A DNA stretch of 64,000 bases. Source: Arenicola marina. Taxonomy: Eukaryota > Annelida > Polychaeta > Arenicolidae. Position 1 is the first letter of the stretch; every line of letters starts with the position of its first letter. The notes under the pieces were generated by a model. The model ran no database searches and was not told where the DNA came from. It saw only the letters and a list, made by a program, of their open reading frames with translations. The DNA lies in the NCBI GenBank assembly GCA_964019135.1, contig CAXHSH010001334.1:1-64000 (forward strand), written 5' to 3'. Below are positions 42,648 through 54,236 of the stretch, in pieces. The position numbers and the translations under genes were made by a program.

Positions 42648-45600
42648 ATGTTACGAGTAACAACTCTATCTGGATTGTTGCTCCTGCTCAGCTGTGTACC
42701 AGGCTCTCTGGGACGTTGTGAATCTTTCCAGCCAATCTAATTGTCTTAGACGTTTGCATGGCATAGTTGACATTGATCCGCATGTAACTCGTATTTCCAT
42801 TATTAAGAGACAAACGGGCTATACATATGTGAATATTGCTGTCGAATTACATATTTTAATATGCTTAGCTTATACAAATATTAATGTACTTAGCTTATAC
42901 AAATATTAATGTACTTAGCTTATACAAATAATAATATGTTTAGCCTATACAAATATTAATATGCTTAGCTTATGCAAATGATTAAAATGTTGCTTTGCTA
43001 TCACAGATTTAGCCGAGTCTCCCGGTGTGGTGAGAGGTGACATCACTGGGTCGGCCGCCCTGGAGTGGACGCTGCGGTCAGAGCCAGGGAGAGATGATGA
43101 CGTCACATGCACATTCAACCGTACCGATGTGTTTAGATACATACCGTACACTAGCGCCATTCCCCCACCAGTCGTGGACGGACCGGGTGGGAACAGCAAT
43201 GCTACTTACGATCCCCGGTTCACCATCTACAACACGTCCACCAGGGGAATCGGCTTCAAGTTGGCGTATCTCAGACTAGAAGACGCCGGGACCTACACGT
43301 GTGGATACAAGTCGCAGTCTTTTGGATTCGTTTCGGGAGAATTCCATGCGTACGATGTTTTATTTGTATACGGTAAGTGGCATATGTATGACAATCCGAT
43401 ACATACACGTGTCAATACAAGCCGCTGAGTGCTGCAATCACTAGGCAGGGGCGGATCCGGGGGGTCCAAGGGGTTCCAGCAGGCCCCCTTTTTGAGGAAA
43501 GAAGGCGTTTTTTCATTGTAAAATTTATGCCATCCCAGGCGCGGTCCGCCCCTCCCGAGGAAAAACGCTATGTGAGGGGCTCTGGACCCCCCCCCCCACC
43601 TCCCCTCCAGTCACAAGTTTTCAGTGGTTTGGTAGACACCCCGGTCGCAAGTTTTCAGTGGTTTTGTGGACTCCCCGGGCGCAAGTTTCAGTGGACCCTA
43701 CCCCCCCACCACACCTTTTCAAATTCCTGGATCCGCCCCTGCTATGGCTGCTGTTTTATGTGTGTACGATAAGTGACACATGGATTACCAGCCGAGCACT
43801 GCATGCGAAGCCTATGCCCTTCATATACATGTTGATCATTTGTAGTTTCTGTGAGATGGTATGTAATGTTGTAGATATGTAACTTGGCCTATCAGGGTGG
43901 GCGTCTGCATGACTCATTCTGTTTCACGGATGGAAACCATTTGTACAACCAATTATTTAACCACGTAGCTTGTCGGCGCACGATCGAGATGAAACGAGAT
44001 GATTTTGATAACCCGTAACTACTAGATCACTCCATGAGTGACCGTATACATAAGTACCAAGTACTCGGAGTCTTGGTCAGAAAGTTGTGGCGCCACTCAA
44101 TTCTGTATCTCATAATATATATGTAGTGCCGTGGGTCTGAAGACCCCGCCACTGCCGTAGAGCAGTCCAGAATCCGATATAAGATTAAATGTTCATCATT
44201 AGGAGAGCGTTTAAATTTAGCTAATGTCTCCTAAATTTCCTACGACTAAAGCTAAACTGGAAAGGTGTTCGCGAGACCGAGAATTACTATTGGATCATGA
44301 ACCTTAACATACTTGTATGTGCCGTTCAGAGGGTCACCCGACATGGACCCCCCCTCCCCCCCCCCCCCCCAGCCTGCATGGTCGAAGCAGACAAGAAAGT
44401 CTAATTCAATAGTTAATTATAATGACGTACATGATCCGATGCGGTGAAGTGACTGGCATCGCTTCATTTTCACACATTTTAGCAAAGACGTACAAAGAAC
44501 CTGCGTGCAGTTTGCGCGACATATACATGAATGATTGGCTGACATTCTTTCTCCCATTAACACTTAGGCTGCAACTTTGATGACACATTTACACCATTTC
44601 TGGCGCCCAACGTGATGCTTTGTTTGCAGACGTCCCTGGCCGACCTGTCATTGAGGCGAGTCCACGGATTCTCGTCGAAGGCGCCACGGATGTAAGCCTC
44701 GAGCGTGGGGCTTCTTCCACGTCACTTCTGAGGACCAACCGACCCGTTATGTTGTACACGTGGAGCCGGAATGGGGTGGACATCGACAGGACCGGGCCGC
44801 CTGAGAGACACGCTGTGCGTGGCGACAGTGGACAGACCCTGGAGATTTCATCTGTCCATCACACAGACACCACGTACACGTGTACAGCCTCGGAGAACGG
44901 CACTCAGCTGACCAGTGAAGATACAGAGGTCACGCTGGATGTCCTACGTAAGTGATATCGTGTATTCTGCTCGCTTGTTGGGCGACAGATGTTTCTCAAT
45001 TTGTTTGACCTAATTGTTTTCTTAAACTAAAATTATGGGGAAAATAGTGGTTTCACGTGCAAACGTTATTGCCTTCTTGGTAATCCTGTTGATCAACATG
45101 AATTTACCGCTGATAATGCTAAATATCTTATCTGTGATCTTACTGACAGTCTGTCCAGTGAAATTCACTGTCGACCAATGTGCATGGTGATGCAGTGGCA
45201 AGGCTTGTGAAACGCCAAAAAAGGCATCTTTGCCTTTTTTATTCATTTACCCATCTTTATCAATTACACCGCTGTTAGTTACTCTAAATTCATGCAAAGA
45301 TATGGAGTTAGTTGCTACCACGTGAATGAAGATCGGCATGACATTGTGATAAATGTTAACCATTAGCGGCTACACGATGTAATCCATGTGTTGCACCGTG
45401 TCACTAAATCACCATCGAAAAAAAAAGTATCTTCGAGGCGGTTAAAAGCAAACTGCTAAATTTCGTTGTTTGATACTGACGCCATGACCAGTGACCAACC
45501 AAGGAATTCGGCACGCTAACAATTCACATTGGAACAATTCCGGGACGAGAAAGGTAGGAAAAAAAATCCGTGCCATGTCTGGTTGGCGGCGTTTTGTAAT

Positions 45601-48441
45601 CTGTATAAGTCAATTACAGATTCATAACTTTCAGATCGACCATATAACCTGAGGATAAAACCAGGAAATCCGTCAACCAGAGAGAACGAAACCTTGGAGA
45701 TCACAGCCTCAGCTGAGTGTAACCCGGCCTGCAACTACACGTGGTCGATAGGCGATGACGTCATCAGCCACCAACTTCTCCTCAAATTCGACAGTTTTCA
45801 GTCTCATGACGCCGACAACTACACAGTACAAGCTGAGAACGCCTACGGAACGGCCGACCTCAGGGTGGAAGTCACACTGGACACCAGCCCAAGTAAACAC
45901 ACAATTCCGGGTAAGAACGAGTTCTGGACGACTGACAGTGGCGTGAAAGCCACACGGGACACCAAATGGGCACCTAAACCAGATCTACGTTGTTACTTTG
46001 GTGTAATCATCGCCCCTGTAACTAGCTGTTTAATGCTGGAGCTCAGTCCACTTTGGCTGACCGTACACATTGTGGTGCATATAAAGACGTAATGTTTATT
46101 CTTGCGCCGAAACCTAACGATACCCAATTTTAAGTGATAACTCACATCATAAGGTTAACGCTTACAGCGAGCCCTAGTGAGTCGATCGCATATGTATCGA
46201 TCGGACTGATGATTAATACATGTCAGAATAGTTAGTATTCTTAATGTACACCGAGAACGCGTGACTGCATGACCTGGTGTATATCTTTATGTTCGTTCGT
46301 TCAGACCCTGGAGGCAGTTCCATCGTGATCTTGGCCTCGGCGGCGGCTAGCGGAGTGGTTCTCATCGTCATCGTCATCGTCGTGACTGTCGTTGTGTGTG
46401 TCAGACGCAGAAGTAAGTGGTTGGCTGGTCGGCTGGTTTAACGCTTGTAACCTCGGTAGTTTATAACGCAACAAAGATAGATAATTGTGGGGAGATAAGG
46501 AAGAGCGAGTGAGGGGGCCAAGTTAGAGGGAAATGGGAAAAGAGATGAGAGTGTTAGGAAAGGAGAAGAGGCGTTGATAGGAGTACCTTGAGCACACGAG
46601 TGGAGGCTATGTGGGTCAACGACAGGAGATGAGTAAATGTCAGTGACAGGAGAGGAGAAACGGGCGACGGGGCGTGCCAGTAGAGGAGGAGGGTGAGCCA
46701 TTGAAAGAATGTATTGGACCATAGGAACGAGTACCCGGCAAACACCGAACGTTCAGCGAACCGTTCGCTGGGGGTTATATTTTGGTTACGTTAGTGTTTA
46801 ACTTTCCGCGAACGTTCTGTGAACGCTACGGCGTGATTCGGTTGGAGAGATACCTTCCGGGAACGTTCCAGGAATATTTAGATTTTAGCTTCTTTCTGTT
46901 GAAAGCTACAGGGAACGTTCCCTATACTGAAACACTGAGCGTAAAATTAACCGTTGATTAATGGGATGTAAAGCAACCTTCTGGGAACGTTCTCCGAACG
47001 GTCGTGCATATAGCTACCTGCCGGGAACGTTCCTCGAACGGCCGTGTATCATTGCATTTTAGTTCTAATTAGATTATCATTATATGCTATAGGCCTAGCG
47101 TGCTCGATCCAAAATAATGTGGCCAACCTGAGGGAAACGTCGAAAGCCAGGGAAATTAGGAGACAGAAAAAAATATTGACGCCACATGCTTAAAGCACAT
47201 AACGTGGGGTGTCTGACCGTCGACGCCACATGCTTAAAGCACACAATGTGGGGTGTCTGCTCCACCCCTCCAACCCACCCGAAACTTATTTGCGTGAAGC
47301 AAGATCGCATGATTTTCAACAAGTCCTCCGTCAACCCCTCGCCCCATTTCTGTGACTGTAGGACGGGCATCGAACGTTCCATGTGAACGTTCAGCGAACG
47401 CTCGCTTGAAGGTTCAACAAACGTAAAAAACTTTCCTAGCGAACGTAACTGGAACGCTCCATGTGAACGTTCGCGAAATCCTCAGCGAACCTCCTATTAA
47501 GCTGAGTATGACTGCCTGGTACCAGACGAGGAGGAATGAGAGAGCCAGCAGTTACAGGGAATTGATGGGAGTGACTGTCGTGGATGTGAATGAGAGTGCC
47601 AGGTTAATAACGACACAGTAGGAAGTGGGAAGGATGCGGGTGTGGGCAGAAGAAGGAGTGCGAGTTTCAGAAGACACACAGGGGCAGCACAAAGTTCCAG
47701 ATAAGAAGGACCTGGGAGTGACTTGTTGGCATGGGGACAGGAATAGAGGAAGTAGAGGTGCTCCCTGCAGCCCACGAGGGGCAACTACCGGAACAGGTGG
47801 TATTAAATCACAAACCTAATGAACCAACCTGGAAGCCAAGGTTTGCTTGAACTATTTCGATCGTCCAAGGCTGGTGTCCATGTTACAAGCTTATGGTGAC
47901 ATGGGTAACCGATTATTTGATAAAGAACAAGTGAGCCAAATGTTTTAGCTGGTGTTGATGATAAGACTGGAAACAAAAAAAGAACTCAGGGAGCCAGTTC
48001 AACCCTTAGGTGACTACGTCAACTCTGAAATCTGCAGAAAACCGACTTCAGCAGGGCACCCGCCTACAGATGCCAGCGATCATTATGAAAGCATGGACAT
48101 GGCAACCAGAGAACCAGCTGATCCGATTAACAGGGTATGATATTTACGGCCATGGAAACTATGTAAATTAGTACTCAATGCTAGCCATTGCGTTCATACA
48201 TCAAAGAATATTACTAAATTGCACATCTTTCCCCCGTGGGATCAGCGAGATAGTGTGTAGAGAACGATGAATATCTAATAACTGATATATAATACTTTAT
48301 ACACCACAAACGGCATTACGCTGTGAGCCGACACCGATGTGAACCTTGAATGACCGGATTCACGTGCAATGATATAAAAGGTCATGGTATTAATCTTCGT
48401 TAATTGCCTCGTTTTAGGTATACGCGGCCCTCCAACAGTGA
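42648..48441 (+). CDS. Three-Ig-domain transmembrane receptor, tail frame disrupted (locus 2)
   Basis: Exons: 42648-42717 (signal peptide), 43007-43372 (Ig1), 44630-44947 (Ig2), 45635-45910 (Ig3), 46305-46412 (membrane helix), 47949-48134 (tail), 48418-48441 (VYAALQQ and stop). Phases match locus 1. Ig1 (24-145) has the standard pair C58 and C122, W44 and DAGTYTC. Ig2 (146-251) has Arg in place of its first Cys (LERGAS). Ig3 (252-343) has CNPAC but no F-strand Cys. The helix is about 350-376, followed by RRR. The tail exon is 186 nt against 185 in locus 3. One extra A in a run of seven puts the reading into TGA at 48011, giving about 400 residues with no tail tyrosines. Past that point the downstream frame keeps DYVNSE, HYESM and VYAAL. 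Either a short-tailed receptor, a recent pseudogene, or a sequence error. Confidence 0.75.
43446..43741. mobile_element. Short TIR element (hAT-like ends) in intron 2 of locus 2
   Basis: Begins CAGGGGCGGATCC and ends with its inverse GGATCCGCCCCTG, about 296 bp apart. CAGGGGCGG termini are typical of many hAT-type MITEs. The interior has GGACCCCC and poly-C tracts and no gene. A clean 8-bp target-site duplication is not visible, so the superfamily is tentative. Confidence 0.6.
43742..43805 (+). pseudogene. Remnant 3' end of another Ig1-type exon
   Basis: ATGGCTGCTGTTTTATGTGT then GTACGATAAGTGAC matches the end of the Ig1 exons of locus 1 (ATGGACGTTGTTTTATTCGT then GTACG) and locus 2. The donor has become ATAAGT, so it cannot be used normally. 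It directly follows the TIR element and suggests a second V-type exon once lay here, or that the exon end was duplicated. Confidence 0.5.
43806..44629. other. Rest of intron 2 of locus 2
   Basis: No additional Ig exon was found on either strand. A poly-C run lies at 44347-44370. Confidence 0.5.
46740..47495. repeat. GAACGTTC-palindrome repeat in intron 5 of locus 2
   Basis: The palindrome GAACGTTC or variants (GGGAACGTTCC, GAACGGTC, CGAACGTTCA) occurs a dozen or more times. GAACGTTCAGCGAAC is found near both ends (46751 and 47385). A 42-bp tandem duplication (CGCCACATGCTTAAAGCACA) sits inside at 47180-47263. This looks like a noncoding foldback or MITE-type insertion. Confidence 0.65.
47949..48134 (+). 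CDS. Cytosolic-tail exon of locus 2 with a one-base insertion
   Basis: The acceptor TTTTAG and the donor AACAGG/GTATGA align with locus 3 (54611-54795, 185 nt). From exon start to the shared CAGGG is 38 nt here and 37 nt in locus 3. The only homopolymer in that stretch is a run of seven A at 47975-47981. In the reading set by the upstream exons the protein stops at 48011. In the family frame the exon encodes REPVQPLGDYVNSEIC and later HYESMDMATREPADPINR, homologous to locus 3. Confidence 0.75.
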
Positions 48442-49013
48442 TCGGCAAGAAGTGTTCCTCTACATATGATATCCTGAAGTGAGATATATCCAGTTTCAGA
48501 ACATGGCATCTTACGTTACCCCAAAACAAGACATATGCATGGCGATTGTGTTAATTAAGGGCTATATACATACTAGATATTAAATTCCATCAGAAATGCT
48601 TCAACGTTGGGACATGGTTTGTTCAATATCCGCCCTTATAGTTAAGAATTAAAACAATATGGTCACCAGTCTCAGTTTTTTTATTACGAGAGAGAAAGAG
48701 AATATCATTTATTTAACCAATGCCATGTTTCAAGGAATACATGATGGTAAACTGTACATGATAATAAAAAGAGACGCATAGATTGATAACAAAATAATGT
48801 TACGCTAATACCGGATGCAAAGTGGCACTGGCCGAAGAGAGTCCCATTAAGACATAAATGTCGCTGGCATGGAACCCACGTCAAGAAAAAAGAAAACAAA
48901 GCTTTATTTTATGTGATAAGGTATGAAAGAAATAACGAAACTTAAATTAACAACCGAAATCATTTAACATAAGGCATATAACATAAAGTTACTGTATTTG
49001 TGTCCCATTATAG
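48442..49013. other. Downstream region of locus 2 and LINE 3' flank
   Basis: No gene. AATAAA at 48763-48768 is a distant candidate poly(A) signal. The part after about 48690 may be the 3' untranslated region of the minus-strand LINE. Confidence 0.35.
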
Positions 49014-49801
49014 CTAAACATGTTGTGAACAAACATAACAGTTCTGTATGGTACATTCATAGGTGTATGTTTCGATGATGTTCTTCTTGATATACTGTGT
49101 GAATCCCTTTAGAGTATGAGTTGTTGTTTTATTTAATATAATTTGTGGGGTAGTATTCATACTTTCTGGCATTGAGTACCTGAGGCAGTGATGGGCAAAT
49201 TTATGTTTGGTTTTCGTGGTTTGGAAATTGTGCCTTTGTCTGGTGTTTTGTTGATGTATGTCGGATATCCTTTGAAACGACCAGGCTGGGTGAAAGTATA
49301 TGGGAAGTTCATTATTAACATATTTATGGTAAAATTTCAGTTCTTGCAGTTTGTGTATGTCTCTTTATTTAGTTGCCGCAAATCCTTAAACAACGGTTTT
49401 GTGTGAGAGTTTATTTTTCTATTTGTTATTATTCTGATAACTTTTTTCTGCAGTTTACTTAATCTTTCTGCAACGTGTTCAATTTTGTTCCCATCGATAA
49501 GAAGCTCCGGAAGAGTAATTTTCTTTTGGGGCATGTGAAATACCATAAATTTTGTTTTGGGTATATTAAGGCACAATTCATTTAATTTTAGCCAATCATC
49601 TATATTTGTTAGTTTTATTACGAACAGACAACCTGTACCCCCTGTGAACTGTCCACGATTTTGCAAAATGAGCATATGTGAAATTGCTATAAAAATCATT
49701 TTGATGATTCCAAGATTTAAGGATAAGGTTACACCAGAACCTGTAAATGTTGCAAGTGACGGGTTTTCCTTCATATGCTTGACGTGGTCGATTTCTGACA
49801 A
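49014..49801 (-). pseudogene. LINE ORF2 C-terminal remnant (Jockey/RTE-like)
   Basis: The minus strand encodes the end of a LINE reverse transcriptase and what follows: DDWLKLNELCLNIPKTKFMV, LPELLIDGNKIEHVAERL, LQKKVIRIITNRKINSHTKP. After a frameshift near 49365 the homologous reading continues (LQELKFYHKYVNNELPIYF, THTLKGFTQYIKKNIIETYT) to NCYVC and a stop at 49014. These motifs are typical of the thumb and C-terminal region of Jockey- or RTE-type LINEs. Endonuclease and palm catalytic motifs are absent, as in a 5'-truncated copy. Not functional. Confidence 0.75.
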
Positions 49802-49859
49802 AATATTAACTTACCAAAAATTCTCAATTAGTTTTCTCCTAACTGCATAAAACCAGCAG

Positions 49860-51340
49860 GCCAGCATGGTATGCCAAATCAACAATCCGGATACATGCAA
49901 TAATATCCGATGGTTTTAGTTTATTTGGAGTACCAGGGGCAGTTTCATGCCCGGAAGCTTGTTGTTTCTGTCTGTTAGACGACCCTGTTGCTTTACTCTT
50001 CTTGTTGCACTGCGAAAACGTTCACTTCTTAGTCAACGATTCCTGTTTCTCATATTATCGCTCAGTTTTGAAGCGGATAACACGGCTAACACTAGGCGGC
50101 AGCAGTATTCTCACTTATTAACACCGTTGCTGGCCATTAGGCACCCGTGGTCTCCATCTCTTGTTCTCAAAGGACAGGTTTAAATCTTCGACGACGACTT
50201 TCTTAAAATGTATTGTGGGACTTGGCAATAAATCAAATGCTTTTCTAATTCCTCAACCGAGGGGTCTTATTATTATTTCTTCGATCGCAAACGAGCCAAT
50301 TGATTATGCGACATATAACTTCGACAAGTATGAACATATATACAGCAAGATATACCAGCTCCAGGGATCTCCCGCATCTACCAGTTCATAAGTCAGTGAA
50401 TGTGATGCCAGTTCATGTCAGTGAATGTGATGCCAGTTCATAAGTCAGTGCATGTGACTTGAGAAACTGGACTTAAAACGCCAATCTAGGAGTCCACCAG
50501 CGTGCCTAAACCAAGATCTATCGACAGGTCACCGTTGCGATGACTGCGGTGAGCTCTGTCGATCACAGATAGGCTAACTCATCAGCGTAAATGCCGCGTT
50601 ACGAGTCACATCACTTAAACCAAACAAAGCTGCAAATCCATCGTCTTTCGCAGACGGACGGATGATAACAAACAAGAAGCCAACGATGCCCATAAAGAAT
50701 AATACCCGTCCATACGGATCGTAATAGATCCATAGAATAGACATGGCGATAATCGGCTAAGCTAGATCTAATATACACCATGTATCTTGTATGAAGATGC
50801 CCGGATAGATAATAAGAAACCACAACGGATACAAAGGTTCTGAAAGTCTCCGGTGTTAACCCGGCAGCCCTGAGACGTTACTGCATCACACGAAACAACA
50901 ACTAATGCATTATACGATAGTCCATTTTTATACATCTTGAGTATTTTACGTTTGCCTTCTCATCACGCATGAGAGGCTTTCTAGGTCAACTCATGTAAAA
51001 AGAAATTCGACGTTTGTAGCTGTTGTCGCTGGTAAAAAAATCCCACATGGTCGCCACTAGCACTGGTAACCGTACCGAAGGCTTTAACAGTTTATTCCAG
51101 GGTACTGCACAACCGCCCCAACCTACCACATACGTTACACACTCCATTGTCGGCTTTTCTTTACCCCCCCCCCCCGACACACACACACACACTTCCGGGT
51201 CTCAACACCCTACGCGCCCAATTTGTCGTCACCCTTTACTTCATTGAAAATTTATTGAGTTGGGGCGTGGTGTATAATGCTAACGTCCTTAATGTCGACT
51301 TATTAATAAGGTACGTGTTCAGTTAAATGTATGTCCATCA
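49860..51340. other. Noncoding stretch with a short tandem repeat
   Basis: No gene is supported. CCAGTTCATAAGTCAGTGAA then TGTGATG is repeated about three times at 50385-50460. (CA)n follows a poly-C run at 51165-51190. Confidence 0.45.
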
Positions 51341-51349
51341 CGCGTTACA

Positions 51350-51440
51350 GTATTGTGAGGGTTGTATCTGGGTATAATGGCTATATCAGGGTTGTGTGTC
51401 GGTATGATGGCTATGTGAGGGTTGTGTCTGGGCATAATAG
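51350..51440 (-). repeat. Inverted short copy of the 33-bp minisatellite
   Basis: Three units of GTGAGGGTTGTGTCTGGGTA with TAATGGCTAT, the reverse complement of the array at 52195-52860. The two arrays face each other about 750 bp apart and could pair. Confidence 0.75.
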
Positions 51441-52194
51441 TTTGAACATACAGTATTGACAGGTCTGTTGAATCGTATTGTGACGTCATCAGATTGTGGG
51501 TTGAAATCACGTAGCTGAGCAGACTTCTCCGTTAGAACAGTATACAGTATCGACGTGTTTGTTGTGTCTACTGTAACCAGGTCAAACAACACGAGAACCG
51601 GAGGCGCCCATTGTGCGTTATTGTATTACATACTTCATAACCATTTACTCGATTTTTGCTTGTTTGCCTTATATGAGAGAGTGACCAATTGTACGATTTC
51701 TGTCACACGGTGACACCGTCAACGTAGTTTACAGATCGCTTGCGATATGTACCCGGTGGAAACTGGGCCACTGATCACTAATCATACACACCGGTGCCAC
51801 CCGGTGCTGTCAGTGCAAATGCGACCTAAGTCGCCGGACGCGTGACATCATTACTGTCCATAAACGTGGAAGCATTTCATAATTTTAGAGGGCGGATGAG
51901 ATCTTGACATGCATGTTGCACTTTACCTGTGAGGTACCAGGGCTCGAGAGGACATGTGGAGGAAAATTGGAAAGGGCTTTTTTTTCAAATGCAGACGTAA
52001 CAATGCAGCTCGATACTGATACGATAGCAATATATTCAATTTGCTTGGATGCTAGTATGCGCTTATAATTGATTTTGACGTGGATGCCGCCAAGCTGTCT
52101 GGCTGCTTCATTATAATATGTCTTGATCCCTTTTTCGGTGACCGATCCATTGGCTTCGGCCATGTTTCATTTCATCCATGATCTGTTGGTCCTC

Positions 52195-52857
52195 ACATAG
52201 TCATGATGCCCGAACACAATCCTTACATAGCCACAACGAGACACACCCCTCACGTAGCCTTTATGCCCAGGTAAAACCCTAACACAGCCATTATACGCAC
52301 ACACAACATTCATATAGCCATTATACCCACTCACAAACCTCACATAGCCATTATACCCCCCATAGCCCTCACATAGCCATCATACCCAGACACAACCCTC
52401 ACATTGCCATTATACTCAGACGCAACACTCATATAGTCATTATGCCCACAAACAACGCTCACATAGCCATCATACCCAGACACAACCCTCACATTGCCAT
52501 CATACCCAGACACAACCCTCACATTGCCATCATTCAGACATCACCCTCACATAGCCATTATACACAGACGCAACCCTCACATAGCCATTATGCCCAGACA
52601 GCCCTCACAAAGCCATTGTACCCAGACAACCCCCACATAGCCATTATACCCAGATAGTCCCCACAGATCCAGTATACTCAGACAGCCCTCACATAGCTAT
52701 TATACCCAGACAGCCCTCACATAGCCATTAGACCCAGACACCTCTCACATAGCCATTATACACAGACACCCCTCACATAGCCATTATACCCAGACACCCC
52801 TCACATAACCATTACACCCAGACAGCCATCACATATAAGCCAGTATACCCCGACACT
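52195..52857 (+). repeat. About 33-bp minisatellite, roughly 20 copies
   Basis: The unit is ACCCTCACATAGCCATTATA then CCCAGACACA, with later copies shortened to about 27-29 bp (CAGACAGCCCTCACATAGCC). The same unit heads the duplicate at 15190. Frames full of His-Ile-Ala-Ile come from the repeat. Confidence 0.9.
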
Positions 52858-53975
52858 TAGATAGTGCGCCCCTCTAATATGTGCATGGGCCAGTTGTATG
52901 TCTACGTCTGCACCCGTCACGCGCGATGGTGCACGGTTGCTTCCTGGTTCGCGTCAGGAAAGGAAGAGTCCGCCTACAAGGTACAACCCGTGACTACACA
53001 GGTAAGGCTCTAAGGCTAACAGCCTCATTCAAACGCTGTTAATATTACGCAAGACTTGCGAGTCATCATAAAGTCATCAAGTCATTACTGCTGAGACGTT
53101 GGTGGGCTAGAGAAAATACCGGTGACATGATTAAGGTTAGTGGAAAATCAGTGTCGACGGTGAGTTACTCTATTACTTGTCACCGTCACTGTTGGGGGTG
53201 GGACAGATGACATAGCTGAAGCCAAGATATACATGTAGTTTATAATAAAACCATATGTTGCATTCTCTACAGTGACAGTTATCTGTGTATTCTGGGAAGT
53301 TAGACATTGTGGAAGATTGTGTTGTCGGCCGAAAGACGATGTTCTACAATAATGCATGTGCACAACATATTGGTTCTAATAGCAGAGATATTGCATAACA
53401 AGTTGTCTTACGCGAACGCGAGCAGCACTAATATACGACACACGTACAAGTGCTTCAGAAGATATGTTTTGGGGGGTTGGTTGGTTTGCTTAAAGATGGA
53501 CGCTATATATAACCTCTTGTAAATGAAATCATTTATTAGTTGTAGCTGAGATACTGGCGGAAGGGAGTTACGTCATTAGGGAAACAGGAATAACGCTATC
53601 GGTGGTGAGCTAACCTGTGGGGTGGGGGCGGGGGATTGGGTGTAACAGGATTACGACAATAGATATTTTAAAGTGTGATCGAAAAAGGCCAAACACAATA
53701 TATTATTTAATACAAAGGAATATTTTATTGTGACAGTCAACTTGCCTAATTGCACAGCGATTGCGCAGGTACAACAATGTATTGTACCTGGCTGAGTGTG
53801 TATATTCTCCGTGGATTCTTTTGCAGCTAATATTGTTTGGTGTCAATTGCAAACAAATTGAGCAGGTGCAGCAATTTGCTGTACCGGGCTATGTGATGCG
53901 GGTCAACAGGAAGGATACAACAGTCACATGGGGGTGGTGTGCTTTATGCATCACGATGAATGTTGTTGCGGTTGG
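52858..53975. repeat. Upstream segmental duplicate, copy 2
   Basis: Matches 15295-16480 over about 1.1 kb in the same order and orientation (see GGTAAGGCTCTAAGGCTAAC at 53000 and GTGCACAACATATTGGTTCT at 53358). Here it ends only about 260 bp before the start codon of locus 3, against about 7 kb in copy 1. Coding frames are not conserved between the copies. Confidence 0.8.
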
Positions 53976-54104
53976 CTGATTAGTGCAAAAAGACGCCGTA
54001 ACCTCTGTACATCCTTGTGTAGGCCTGGGACACTCGCGACATACCCATGGCGGCCGTTTGGCCACGAGGTGACCCCTGCCGTTGTCATGGCATCGGTCAC
54101 ATAT

Positions 54105-54236
54105 TTAATCACTCATTAAATTGACGACATGAAATAACATCGATCATTCGTTCAAATCCTGCATAACAATCGATGTCACTTCAGATCACATTGTGTCCAG
54201 AAGCTTGATTGTGGAGGACAAGGCGCCGAAGCCTTC
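54105..54236 (+). promoter_or_regulatory. Conserved promoter/5' leader of receptor locus 3
   Basis: Aligns with 23295-23428 of locus 1 (ATTTAATCAC, ATCCTGCATAACAATCG, CACTTCAGATCAC, CCAGAAGCTTGATTGT). The match continues through the signal-peptide exon, so locus 3 has a locus-1-type front end. Confidence 0.55.

Noticed and set aside
42939-42990. Promoter of locus 2 in the TTAGCTTATACAAATATTAATG repeats
   Set aside because: These lie in intron 1, between the signal exon and the Ig1 exon, and are a short AT-rich tandem repeat.
53761-53979. VPGYV...TTVTW frame (and its counterpart near 16360) as a decayed Ig strand
   Set aside because: The resemblance is short, the two copies differ in frame and stops, and no splice sites or Cys/Trp spacing support an Ig domain.
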